DNA from: Brachypodius melanocephalos | Taxonomy: Eukaryota; Chordata; Aves; Passeriformes; Pycnonotidae | Length of the DNA stretch: 64,000 nt | Reading direction: 5' to 3' | Assembly: GCA_013398615.1 (NCBI GenBank) | Contig: VZSR01001685.1 | Coordinates: 29,203,817 to 29,267,816 of the forward strand | In this document: positions 48,667 to 59,720 of the stretch, one piece after another | Layout: every line of letters begins with the position of its first letter | Numbering within the stretch: the stretch's first letter is position 1 | Position numbers and translations under genes: made by a program | Notes under the pieces: model-generated | What the model was told of the DNA's origin: nothing | Seen by the model: the letters and a program-made list of their open reading frames with translations, nothing else | Database searches by the model: none

Positions 48667-51600
48667 TTTCAAACAAGTTTGGGTTTTATCATTTCTGGTG
48701 ATGAGAGTTCACATTATTTATTTGGACAGTCAAGAAAATAGTTTCTGTGTATTGTTAACATGTGAAAGATCTGTTACTTCTTTGCTGTAAGACATGCAAA
48801 ATTTTTTCTCTGGGAAGAGTGTTTACAGTTTGTCAAGGTTTGAAGTCACCTGAAGTTTAACCATCCAAATGTTAAGCTTATAAATTATTCTGGTTATCTC
48901 ATTCTGTAATCACTGGAAAGGAAATGAGAGAGGCATCATTAAAGGTTGATTGATTCCACATAGAAATCCATACTGTGATCACATTAATTAATCTTTCATA
49001 ATGGCTAAAGTTATCTGAGATGAATTCCATTACTTGTTGCTAGTACCAAAGACTGCAAAACAGAAAGACTACTGGCTGCTGAGCAGATCTTGTGAGGCTG
49101 GATAAGAAATCTGATATTCCATCTCACTGGCATTATATGGTAGTTTATCCTGTCTTTTCAACTTAGTAAGGTAAGCTCCCTCTCCTCTGAGGGCAGATCT
49201 CTCCCTATTGACTCTTAACAGGCCAAGGACCTCTTAGTTTTGATGTCTTGCTTTAAAATAACTTATGATAAATGAATGCCATTCACAAAGTGTAGAAAAT
49301 CTGATGGCTATTTAGATATTATTGTGGGTTTGGGTTCAGGGCAATTAGCTATTGCTAGAAAAAATTTAAAAGCTAGACTAAATGCCCAAACTTGTATTTT
49401 TCAAGACATGACTTTAAAGTTTATGATTTCAATTTGTGATTTTCCAGATTTTAATGTTAAAAATCCCCAAAGCTCTCTAATACATGGAATGATAATAACT
49501 ATTAGGAAAGGTAATTCAAATGGATGCCAGACCCTCTGCATTTTACTGTTATTGTTTCAAGAATGTGGTACTACAGTGTCGAAAACAGATTTTCCAAAAG
49601 AAAGGAATGAAAAGCTTCACAATCTTGATTTTTATTTTTGGGTTCAAATAGAAGTCACCAGGAAAATAAAGGCTTAGTTCCTGTGTCAGGAGATAAGTGG
49701 GAACAGAACAGTGCTAAATAAGAAAAGGATACCTTAAATATATATTAAATATTCTCAGTTGAAAGTAACAGGGTGCTGACCTAGAACAAATTGAGATTAA
49801 TGACAAGTGGTTGTGCTATTGTATTGATCAGTGCCTGTGGCTGTTTAGTAGATGATAAAACACACAACATTGATTAAGGCTACTGGCAAAATGTTTTAAA
49901 TGTCAAAGTTTCAGCACTTTTAAAGCTTAAAATAAAGCTTTTAATTATGTGTATATGATGGAATATATGCACAAACACATACATAGAAATAAATAAATAG
50001 TTATGTCTATATAATATAATGTTTAAGAACTACTGGCAGAGGCATTTGTTTAGCAGTACAAAGCCATTTAGATTTAATACCTGTCCTTTACCACTCTATC
50101 ACCAAGCTGTCACGTAACTAGTAGATCATATAGTGAATATAATAAGCAAAATATTTTATACACAGGAGATCAAACATTTTAGCTCTTATTGTATAGAGAC
50201 TTATCAAAAGAAGGGATATTGAAATGTCTGTTATCTGAGAGATCTGCTTCACGCTTAAAATCTTCCTTTGGGGAAAAGTATAGATCTGAACTCATTAGTG
50301 ACACAGTAGAAATTGCTGAAATGTTGAAAAGATTTAAGAGAAAATGAATGAAATAGGAAGAAGACATAAAAAAATAAACATCTTCATCATGTAAAGAACT
50401 AATTATAACAGCATTGGTTATTTTGGCAAATTGTCATTGAGATTGTAAGACATAATTGAACTTCCAGAAAGCACAGCAATTACCTCAGAAATGAATGTCA
50501 ACTTGGTAGAATCTACCAGGAAGGAAAAATAGTGCTGGCACAAGCATTGAAACGTGGTGTGAATTTTCTAGTGAGTTTTTGTTTTTATCTGATTTCTTGA
50601 GTTCCAAAATTGTCTATTGTCTATTTCTCCCTGGAAGAAATAGACTCAAAGTGGTCTTAGTCAGAGCAATAACTACTTTACACTGAGTTCATTCATAGAC
50701 TGTATCAAAGCATAAAAGTATGTGAAAACTTCAGAGGGAGGGGATAAATTTCCCATGCAGAAGCTGCTCCCCTGTGTAAAATGAGGAGCTGCAACCTCCT
50801 TAATTGGGTCACTGATGTTCAAGCATCTTTTACCATTCACAGAGATCCTGCAAGAAGCAGCTTAAATGTTAATAGTAATTATTTATTGTCTCATATACCC
50901 AGCTAGAAACAGAAATTCATGCTACTACACTTAGCATTAATTTGCTCACTGGCCCTGATGAGACAGCAGATGAGTCTTGGCTGGCCAGGCAGTCATTAGT
51001 CAGCTGTAAAAGTGCTGCCTCCACTACTTGCAGAGGGCTGATCCTCAGTCTTGCTAAACTCCTATCTACTGATTCCATGTGTTTTTTTCTTAGCACTTTA
51101 TTGCTCAAGAAAACTTGTCAGTTGTTTCTGGTTTTGTGGGGAATTTTGTGATTGATTTTGTTTGTCTCTTCCTTTAATTTTGAATTGGTAGCTATTATTA
51201 TCTCAACAACTTTAGTTCTGTGTATGTTTTTGTTTTTCTTATCTTGCTTGGCTTCAATCCATGTACTTTGTCACACGTCAGCAGCAATTTTCTCTGACGG
51301 AAAGTCACCCATCTGTGCTGCACAAAGTTGGGCGTTTAATCACAGAGAGATAAACCCTATGGCCAGGGGTTACAGGGTCTTATATATTTGTGCTTCCCTA
51401 TCTGGTAACTTGATCAAGGTCATGTGCAAAGCTCCAGCCATCTGGGTTGAAAATACATGTATATTCTTGAAATTATCTCAGTGCTTTTTCAGCTTCCTGA
51501 TCCCTAACTCCTTTGTCTTACAGTCAGGTTGGCAAAATTCCAGGAAAAACATCAACACTAGCTTGTAATAAGTGTAATTTAAGTCATAGATGGATAAATA

Positions 51601-52084
51601 AAAATTTGATAAAATATGTTGTGTTTCTTTGTGTGATTTGTTTTTTAGTCACACAGGGCATAAAAATGATAAATAAAATGTCAGCATCTACTCTTCTCAT
51701 ATCACTTTATTTCTTCTGTGTTTACCCATTGAATGAATCTTCAAAAACATGACGAATGTTTTAGCTTAATCACTTCTGTCCACTGAAGTCAGTAGAAGTC
51801 TAGATGTTCTTTTTTCTTCTGTGGAATGGTCACTGGGAGGTTTGACCAATTCCCACTATGTGAACGACAAGAGGAGGGAAGAAATAATTAAAAAATAACA
51901 GGTTTTGATCATGAAAGATAGTGATGAGGACCAGAGAAATATGAGAACAGGTAACAGGTATTTATGTTATAATATTTATAGCTGAACTATTGCCCCAAAA
52001 CACCTGTATATTCTGCGTGAGAGGTTGTTTCATATAGCAGATATTGTTTCTGCCCTGCGGCAGTCATCGAAGCTAAATCAGATG
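48667..52084. other. Single-copy DNA, unassigned frames
   Basis: Two longer plus-strand frames, 49276-49677 (133 codons) and 51152-51568 (138 codons, hydrophobic N-terminus), show no domain I recognise and no splice context. Most likely chance in AT-rich DNA. No repeat family recognised. Confidence 0.4.
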
Positions 52085-53537
52085 GATAATTCAGGTGAAG
52101 TCCCCCATAACTGGAAAAAGGGAAACATCACATCCATTTAAAAAAGAGTGAAAATGAGGGCTCTGAAAACTGCCAAACAATGTCTCACCTCTGTGCTTGG
52201 TGTGATCATGGACTCACTACTACTGGAGGCTCTTTCAAGACACTTAGAAGATGGAGGTCATTAGACAGCAACCATGTCTTGACCAAGGGCAAGTCAAGCC
52301 TGACTAATCTAGCAATGGAGTGACTGCTGGTGGATAAGGGCAGAGCAAATGGTGTCATCTACTTTGACTTCTCTAAGGCCTTTGGTGTGGTCCCATACAG
52401 CATTATTACTTGTAAATTGGAGTTGATGGATCTGTGGTTGACGGATAGACCGGTTGACAGATTAGAAATTGACTGGATGACCACATCCAAAGAGTTACGA
52501 TCAATAACTCAATATCCAAGTAGCAACCAGCAATAAGGGCTATCCCCCAGAGGTCCATACTGCAAGCATACTGTAAGTCCATACTGTATGATTGGACTGC
52601 TCAATATCTTTGCTGGTGGCACAGATGGTGGGACTGAATGCACCCGCCGCAAGTTTGTGGGTGGCACCAAACTGAGTGGTGCAGTTGATACATTTGAAAG
52701 AAGGGATGCCATCCAGTGGGCCTGGACAGGCTCCAATGGAATAACTTCTTCAAGTTCAACAAGTTCAAGAGTTACACCTGAGTTGAGACAATCCCTGACA
52801 TTAGTATAGACTGCAGGATAAATGGATAGAGAGTAGTCCTGAAGAGAAGAGCTTTGGGATATAGGTGAATGAAAAACTGGACTTGAGCCAGCAATGTGCA
52901 CTTGCAACTTAGAATGACAACCACACCCTGGGTTTTATACAAAGCAGCATGGTCAGTTTGTAAAAGAAGCTGATTCTTCCCTTCCACTGCACTCTTGTGA
53001 GACTCTACCTGGGGATCTGAATTCAACTCTGGGGCTGGTAGTACAAGAAAGGCATGGAATGGTCAGAGTGAGTCCATGAGAGGGCCATAAAATTGGTCAG
53101 AGGTTTGGAATACCACTTCTGTGTGGGAAGGCTGAGAGAGCTCAGCCTGGAGAAGAGAAGGCTCCAGGAAAATCTTATTGTGAAAATAAGAAAATTATGT
53201 GAAAAATTTAGTACTTTAAGGGGGCTTATAAGAAAGAAGAGAGCCTTTTTGCCAGGACCTGTAGTGAAAGGTCAAGGAACATTGATTTTATACTGAAAAA
53301 AGGTAGGTTTAGATTGGATACATGGAAGAAATATTTTAATGGTGAGGGGACTGAGATAATGAGTTGCTCAGAGAGGTTGGGCAACTTCCCCATCTTTTGA
53401 AGTGTTCAGGGCAATTTGGATGGGACTTTGAGCAATCTCATCTAGATCTAGTGGGAGATGTTTCTGTGCATTATAATGGGTGCTGAACTGCAGGATCTTT
53501 AAAGGTCATTTCCAATCCAAACAATTCTATGATTTTA
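52085..53537 (+). mobile_element. CR1 LINE, ~1.45 kb, the longest copy here
   Basis: Starts in the reverse-transcriptase part of ORF2 ('tcaggtgaagtcccccataa', 'ctggaaaaagggaaacatca') and runs through the 3' UTR ('tggtgaggggactgagataa', 'ttttgaagtgttcagggcaa') to the tail 'aaacaattctatgatttt'. There are many stops and frameshifts, and 'taaaaaagagtga' breaks the frame near 52138. It is old and 5'-truncated. Confidence 0.93.
52090..52910 (+). pseudogene. CR1 ORF2 remnant with lost catalytic motif
   Basis: The frame at 52330-52536 gives GVIYFDFSKAFGVV, matching motif A of non-LTR reverse transcriptases with its aspartate kept. The same phase at 52588-52809 gives TRRKFVGGTKLSGAVDT where an active CR1 has FADD (codons 52654-52665). 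Both catalytic aspartates are replaced by glycine. The insert is broken by stops, so no active enzyme remains. Confidence 0.88.
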
Positions 53538-56471
53538 AATATGTTGCTTTCTATTTGCCTAATGTAATTGAACTAGGTACTTCACATCAAGACCTTCAAT
53601 ACAGATGTCTAAAGTCATGTGAATTGAATCCTATCCATGGTGTTTTTTAATGACTAAATGAAAAATGATGTTGAAAAAAGAGATTGAAAAGGGAATAGAA
53701 GGAAAAATTATCTATGGAATTCCTTTCAATACTTGAAAGTGCTCTTCAGGGAAGTGGAGAGCATGTGTAATTGTTGTCTTATTTCAGTTTTGTTTCAAGG
53801 GAAATTTTGGGAAAAGTGTTCTTTTTAAATGTAAAAATGTTTGTTGAAGCAATATGGCAAGACCATAATGATTTCTATTGTAGAAAATGGAAACATGGGG
53901 AACTGAGTAGCACTTTGTTAGCATTTAAAAATATTACAATAAATATTAAACAGACTTTTAGTGAGTTTTTTTTTTTCCCTGTATGATAAAATACTACATA
54001 ATACTTTGAAATGGAATACTATAAATAGTGCTTTCTTCCACTTGAAGGACGTAGAATGTGTTTTCACAAAATGAAGAAACTTTCATGACATATATACTGA
54101 AGAAGGTATATTTGAGAGACTATATGACATGTGGATGAGACTAGCAGGTATTGTCAAATCTTATGTTTGTGAATCTGAGGCTCATCTTCAACTAAAAACA
54201 TTCTTTCTCAAAACAGAGATAATAAAAGAATACAGGAAAAAAGTACTCTTCATTTATTTATTTTAAATTATTAAACTCCTAACAATGGAAAGTGAAATCA
54301 CATAAAAAATCACCCTTATTTATGTCAGGATATAGTTATAGGTGCCTTCAAGGGCAGTAGGTCAGTCTTCTCATCTCACCTCCCCAGTTGAGAAACAGTG
54401 AGTAAAATGCCAAATTCAGTCTTAAACTCGTATCATTTAGATATTAAGCAAGAGTAAAAAAACAATGGATAGCTTTCCTGGAATCTCAATATTTTCTAAG
54501 TTCATTAGCCGTCCTGGTAGTTAGAAAAGTGCATGTGGTATCATACCAAATAGATCCATGGTTTGGTTTGGTTATCTTGATGCATACACAGCCTACTGAT
54601 ATTCTTCTATTTCACCAATATTTTGCTGTTTAATAAAACTTGCAAGAAAATACTAAAAAATATTGCTTTTCCCATTTTTTTCCCTTGAAGGGTTACTCTA
54701 TACACTCTTGAAGTTCGTTAAGTATGTCATGAGTATTTTCATATCTTGAGCTTATAATGTAGGTACTGCACTCTTGTGTTCAATTTGTATTTCAATAGAA
54801 TTGTTCTAAACATAGTTGCAGACAGTGAGTTTTTCTTGATATTTTTTCAATGGGATTTTGTTTAGAGAAAACAATAACCCAAAAAAGCAAATAAAAAATA
54901 TTGCCATATGAGGCAAGAAAAAGATAACATTTAAACATGCAAGTTACTAGGAACCTTAATTGCTGAGCTAGAAAAAAAATGTGGCCTGTTGAAAATATGA
55001 CATCAAAGAATTGTCAACCACTGAAGAAGCAAACAGTATTCCTAAATGTATGAGCACCTTTCAGTTATTGTAAGAAAAAGTCCTTTGACATTTCAGAAGC
55101 TTAATGTAGGTTTAGTTGTACATTTGTTGAAGTATTCTATATTGTTTAAGATAGCAAGATTTTGTGCAGATAAACATCAAGTTGATGAAAATTTATTGTT
55201 CCTGGTTTTGTCTAGCTTTACATTTCCTGAGCTGAGAAGTGAAGCAGAAAAATCAAATATTATAAAACTCATCCTTGACAAAACACATTCTTGTGTTTGT
55301 CTTGTGTGGCCCTTAGTGCATCTGGAAATGTAGCAACTGTCCTATTCTTTCTGGACTTAAGTCCTCAGAGGTGGGTGAAATTGTCTTTTCTCCTGCTCAT
55401 ATTGGCATGCCTGGTCTTTATTTTCTCTCTTGATGTTTAGTGTGCATAGACATTACGAGTATTGTCTGTGCTGTCAAGTCAGCTCAAAGCTCAGATTTGG
55501 CATTTAGCTCAAACTTCCTGACTTTCCACATTGCCTATTTTGTAGTTCAACCTCTGTCTCTGAAGTGGGGTTATCTGGAATTCACTGATCTGGGCCAATG
55601 CCTGAGACTTCAGAGTAGAAGTTTGAAGATGTGTGAAGATGGGCAGCAGGAGCCGTGGGGTCTTTCTGGAACAGGCAGAGCAGCAAAACGAGGTGAAACT
55701 AAGCATGACATTGGGACTGGGATGAGTTGGAATTGCACACAAAAATGGCAAGTGCTCCTTTTCCTTAGCTGTAGAAGAGCAAGGGGTTTAGTGCATCCCA
55801 AAGAAAGATTTTGAAAAAAGACAGTTTTTACTAATCAGAGACTATCATTTTCCAGAATTTGTACTCCTTGTCTCCTCATACTGTTCTACAGTTAGATCCA
55901 GGACAGTAATTTGAAATCAGATTTAGAGTTTATCTTTTGAACAAATATAGTAAAGGGGAGAATTCAGAATAGGAGACATTTTAGTTGTCTGCCAAAGAAA
56001 ACCTCCTGGATATGGAAACCATACGAACTACACTTAATGATCCATAGTTTATTTAAAAAAAACCTCAAACCATTATGATTTCCTCTACTTTTATGATTTC
56101 AAGTGGGGTACTTTTTTCCCCAATATTTCATTTTTTAAATTTTCATAACACATCTATGTCAATGGCAATCTATATACCTAATGTGATATCAGAAGTGCTA
56201 TACAGTAGAAAAATGAAAGAGTAAAATTTTTATGTTTTGAATGGATCTAAATATAGTTTCTAATGCATTTAGTATATTTTTACATAGATTTTATATAATA
56301 ATCCAGTTATCTATGAACATTTTTTGTTAAACAGTGGGGTACTTATATATATATTCACTCTGAAGACTCATAAGAGAAAATTTACATAAGAAAAAACGCT
56401 GGGGCTGACAGTGTATAATGTGAGTATGCAAAGATCCTCACAGCTGTGACAGTTTGTCTCAAGAACTTTTT
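53538..56471. other. Single-copy AT-rich DNA
   Basis: Plus-strand frames of 71-124 codons (for example 55440-55814) have no recognised domain. No interspersed repeat recognised. Confidence 0.45.
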
Positions 56472-56646
56472 TTATCATAGAAATATTGAAATATTTAGGT
56501 TGGAAAAGACATTTAAGATCATTGAATTCAAGTGTTAAACCAGCACTGCCAAACCCACCTCTAAACTGTTTCTCTAGGTGACACATACACATGTCTTTTA
56601 AATATTTCCAGGCACGGCGACTCAGATACTTTAAAAATATCCTGAC
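56472..56646 (-). mobile_element. CR1 LINE 3' end (same 3'-UTR type as 25669)
   Basis: The plus strand shows 'atcatagaaatattgaaata', 'ttaggttggaaaagacattt', 'acccacctctaaactgtttc' and 'catgtcttttaaatatttcc'. Truncated near 56646. Confidence 0.9.
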
Positions 56647-57208
56647 CAGTATACACATGTTGCTTCATTGCTTTATTGACCTCCAGATGACAATATAAAT
56701 TACTCATGTATTTGAAGACTCAGTTGAAATGAGGCCATAGGAATGAGAATACTGGAAACCAGATCTACAGTGAAATGCTGTATTTAAAAAGGGAAACAAT
56801 ATAAGCTGGCACAACAATTTGTATGTTCAAATCACTGCCAGCTGTCCAATTCATTGCTTATATTCTTACACCTTACTTACATTCTTAAATCCTTGTTTGC
56901 TCTCCTTAAGCGCGCTTTCTTTCCTGCATGGGAGAAGCGTACTAAAATTAAACAAATATATGGCCCAATAGTGATTATGTATAAGCAGTTTTTCTTCATT
57001 TCCGTGCTGGTTGTTTATGAAATATGCATGAGGCACAAAATTTGCATCTGCAGATGCACACATATTGCAGATCCTGCATCTGTTGGTTAAAATCAAAACA
57101 AAACAACAGTAACAAGAATTGTCAAAAACAGCAAATGGAAAACTTCCTCCTCAGAATCTCTTTAATTAAATCTTGGGGGAGTATTCAAAGCAATGTGCTC
57201 TTTGTATT
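56647..57208. other. Single-copy DNA, nothing recognised
   Basis: AT-rich; open frames of 76-78 codons overlap on opposite strands at 56854-57096 without a known product. Confidence 0.45.
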
Positions 57209-57283
57209 GTGGTTGGGCTTTGTGGGTTGTTTTTTTTTTAAATTTTGTTTGTTTGTTTGTTGTTTTTGTTTTGTTTTGTTTTC
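57209..57283. repeat. T/G-rich low-complexity tract
   Basis: GGTTGGGCTTTGTGGGTTG, then T-runs, (GTTT)n and (GTTTT)n. Strictly T/G apart from a short TTTAAATT. Confidence 0.92.
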
Positions 57284-59094
57284 CTGGTCTTTCTGAGCCA
57301 ACCACCAGAAATGAAGCTTTTGTAGCAACCTGCGACAAACAGTTGTGTTTGTTGTGTGTTGAAACATTACCTAGGTGTTTCATGACTATGACTTTAACTT
57401 CTTCAGTGGCTTTAAGACTTTGATGGCTTTGGTTACTGACACAAGCAGAATTGTTCAATCTGTGATATGTTATGATGCTTTGCTTTCTAATTTGATGAAA
57501 TTTGTAGAAAAAAGAAAACCTCAAGGAGATTTATAATCAAAGCATGCAGATGCATCCCTCCAGGTTTGTCACAGTTTGGCATAATTTGCCGGCATAATTC
57601 CATGATTACATAGTACTGAATGTCAAGCTACACAAGAAAGGCACTTTTCACTGCAATATTTGGGTTACTCTGCATTAGGAGGCTGACAGGTAAGAAGAAA
57701 TGAAGGGGCTGATACTCTGTGAACATATGGACAAGTTGTATTGTAAAAATTTATTGATTACTAAGGTAGTGATAGAGCTTGATGAGAATATAAAAATTGT
57801 ATGGTTATTTTTCAGAGTTGAGTTTTTAAACTTATTTTACCAATCTCAGGTTGAAAATGTATTTTGCACATTTAATTACGTAATTTGTTTAAAAAAAATT
57901 CAGGATGCCTAGAGGTTTTCATAAGAACGTTTCCTACTTCTGCGCAAATTCAATTTCCTTTCTGTTATTAAAGAAATTCTAATAAGATTAAGACTAGGTT
58001 AAGGAGAACCTGAAGATTTCAGATGTTGTTTCTCTGGCAAGATTAAAGATAGAGAGTACTTTTTACAAAAGAAGTCAGAGGGAACAGAAAGCAGCAGCTT
58101 TTTTCAACTTTTGCTGTATCCCACAATTTTTTTGACTCCTTTTGTATACAGAAGTATGTCTTCTACCCAAGGGGTCTCATTCTGAACACATTCAAAATAG
58201 ATGCCATTAGAGTCACAGACCGCAATGATTGTGGTGTGATGGTATGATGGTTAATGTTTCTAAAATAACTAGAAGCAAATTGTTTCTATATTTAATGTAG
58301 AAAATGTCAGCAATTGTCAATAATTCTGCCTTGGTCTTTTTTCACTTGATAAACTTTGGGTAATGTAAGTTAACTATGAAGAGATCTTGGAGGATGCAAG
58401 TAGTCCTCTGTATATTTCTAAAGTCTGTGAAATCATTAAAAGTATCTAATGCTACTGTGGAAATCTAATTGTGATACAGCCAGGGTTTTTTTGCACTATG
58501 ATCAAAATTCTGGACAAAATATTATGAGTAGTTTTTTGCTAATTTTATATGTGAAAGAACATGAGAAGTCAGATAATCCAGTTGTAACAGCTATTTTTTC
58601 TGTTCCTAAAACTCAGAGTCATATGGGTTAAGAGCTGTAGTAACCTGAGCTTTCAAAAAAAAATCCTGTAGAAATCATATGCCCACTACCCACTGAAGCA
58701 CGAGATCACTTAACAGCAGTTAAAGCCCCCATGGAGGACTGGGAAGCAAAAAAAACCCACCAAAAGCATTTTATTTCTCTTTTGCAATAACATTTTTGAT
58801 ATAAGCATGTTTCACATTAGAATTAAAAGGCCAAAAAGCTTCTACCTTTACTTGGTTTTAAAATAATAAAAGCAAGTCGGCAAGGTCCAGGAGGTCTACC
58901 AATAAGCTGAATAGGATAACGAAAGAACTTGCTTCCATCCAAACTCTTGTCCTCACGTCTTTAATAAACAAAATCAGAAATCTTGATGGAGTTACAGTTG
59001 TATCAGATTGTTTTTACAATTTTTCAAGTGTTTTCTGTCTTTAATATGCTGAAGTAGTTTCACAAAACTATAAAGGGCTTTTTAAACAAATAAC
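57284..59094. other. Single-copy AT-rich DNA, nothing recognised
   Basis: Frames of 60-70 codons only. No repeat recognised. Confidence 0.45.
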
Positions 59095-59720
59095 TGTTTC
59101 AGAAGCATGGAAGATAAGGGGCTAACATGTACATGTACAGCAACAATAACTGGATAGCCATGGAAACAACCCAGGGCTGTTGATAAGAACGTGCTGTGCA
59201 AACAGGCAAGAAAGAATGGGACATAACTGGAGATGGAGGCTATATGGAGGTAGGGCAGCACTTTTCTGGACAAACAATTCTGGCTCTTGGAGATAAGCAC
59301 AACACACTGCAGTGCAATTGCAGGAATGGGGTCGAGAACCAGGTACGGACCAATGGCCAAAGGCTGGTCCAATAAAGGGCAATGAAGACTAACAAAAAAC
59401 CCCAAAGCCCTTCAGCCCATTTCCAGAACGGTCTCAAAGAATGAACTGCACATGAAAACGAATTAGCATAGACAGTGAAAACAGCCCCAGGGTGGGGAAA
59501 ACTTAGCTATAAAAAGGTACTCTCACAAAGCCCAGCTGGTAAACCCTGGGGATCCTGGACACCACGTCAGCTGGGTCAGTGCTGGAGACAAGACTGGTGA
59601 TCATTCTTTCTTCCTTCATTGTTGTTCTGTTGAAGTTTGAAAAATAACCCTTACATTTTAGTGATATCCTTTGTAGAAAGCTTGTATTTTTCTCCGATTA
59701 TCTTTCTTCTGTAGGTTAAG
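59095..59720 (+). mobile_element. Probable endogenous-retrovirus LTR
   Basis: Promoter-like order on the plus strand: opening TG (tgtttcagaagcatggaaga), two CCAAT boxes (59350-59354 and 59369-59373), TATA box CTATAAAAAG (59507-59516), then 'cccagctggtaaaccctggg' and 'ggagacaagactggtgatca'. It resembles a songbird LTR I remember that continues past 'gtttgaaaaataaccc'. A 7-bp direct repeat aaataac flanks 59095-59641, but that interval does not end in CA, so the right edge (59641 to about 59720) is unresolved. No gag/pol/env follows. Confidence 0.6.
59350..59516 (+). promoter_or_regulatory. CCAAT and TATA boxes of the LTR promoter
   Basis: CCAAT at 59350 and 59369, TATAAAAA near 59508. Spacing fits a U3 promoter. 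Whether it is active cannot be read from sequence. Confidence 0.45.

Noticed and set aside
49276..49677. 133-codon plus-strand frame
   Set aside because: No family resemblance, and AT-rich codon content similar to surrounding non-coding DNA.
51152..51568. 138-codon frame with hydrophobic N-terminus
   Set aside because: Hydrophobicity follows from T-rich DNA; no domain, no promoter or splice context.
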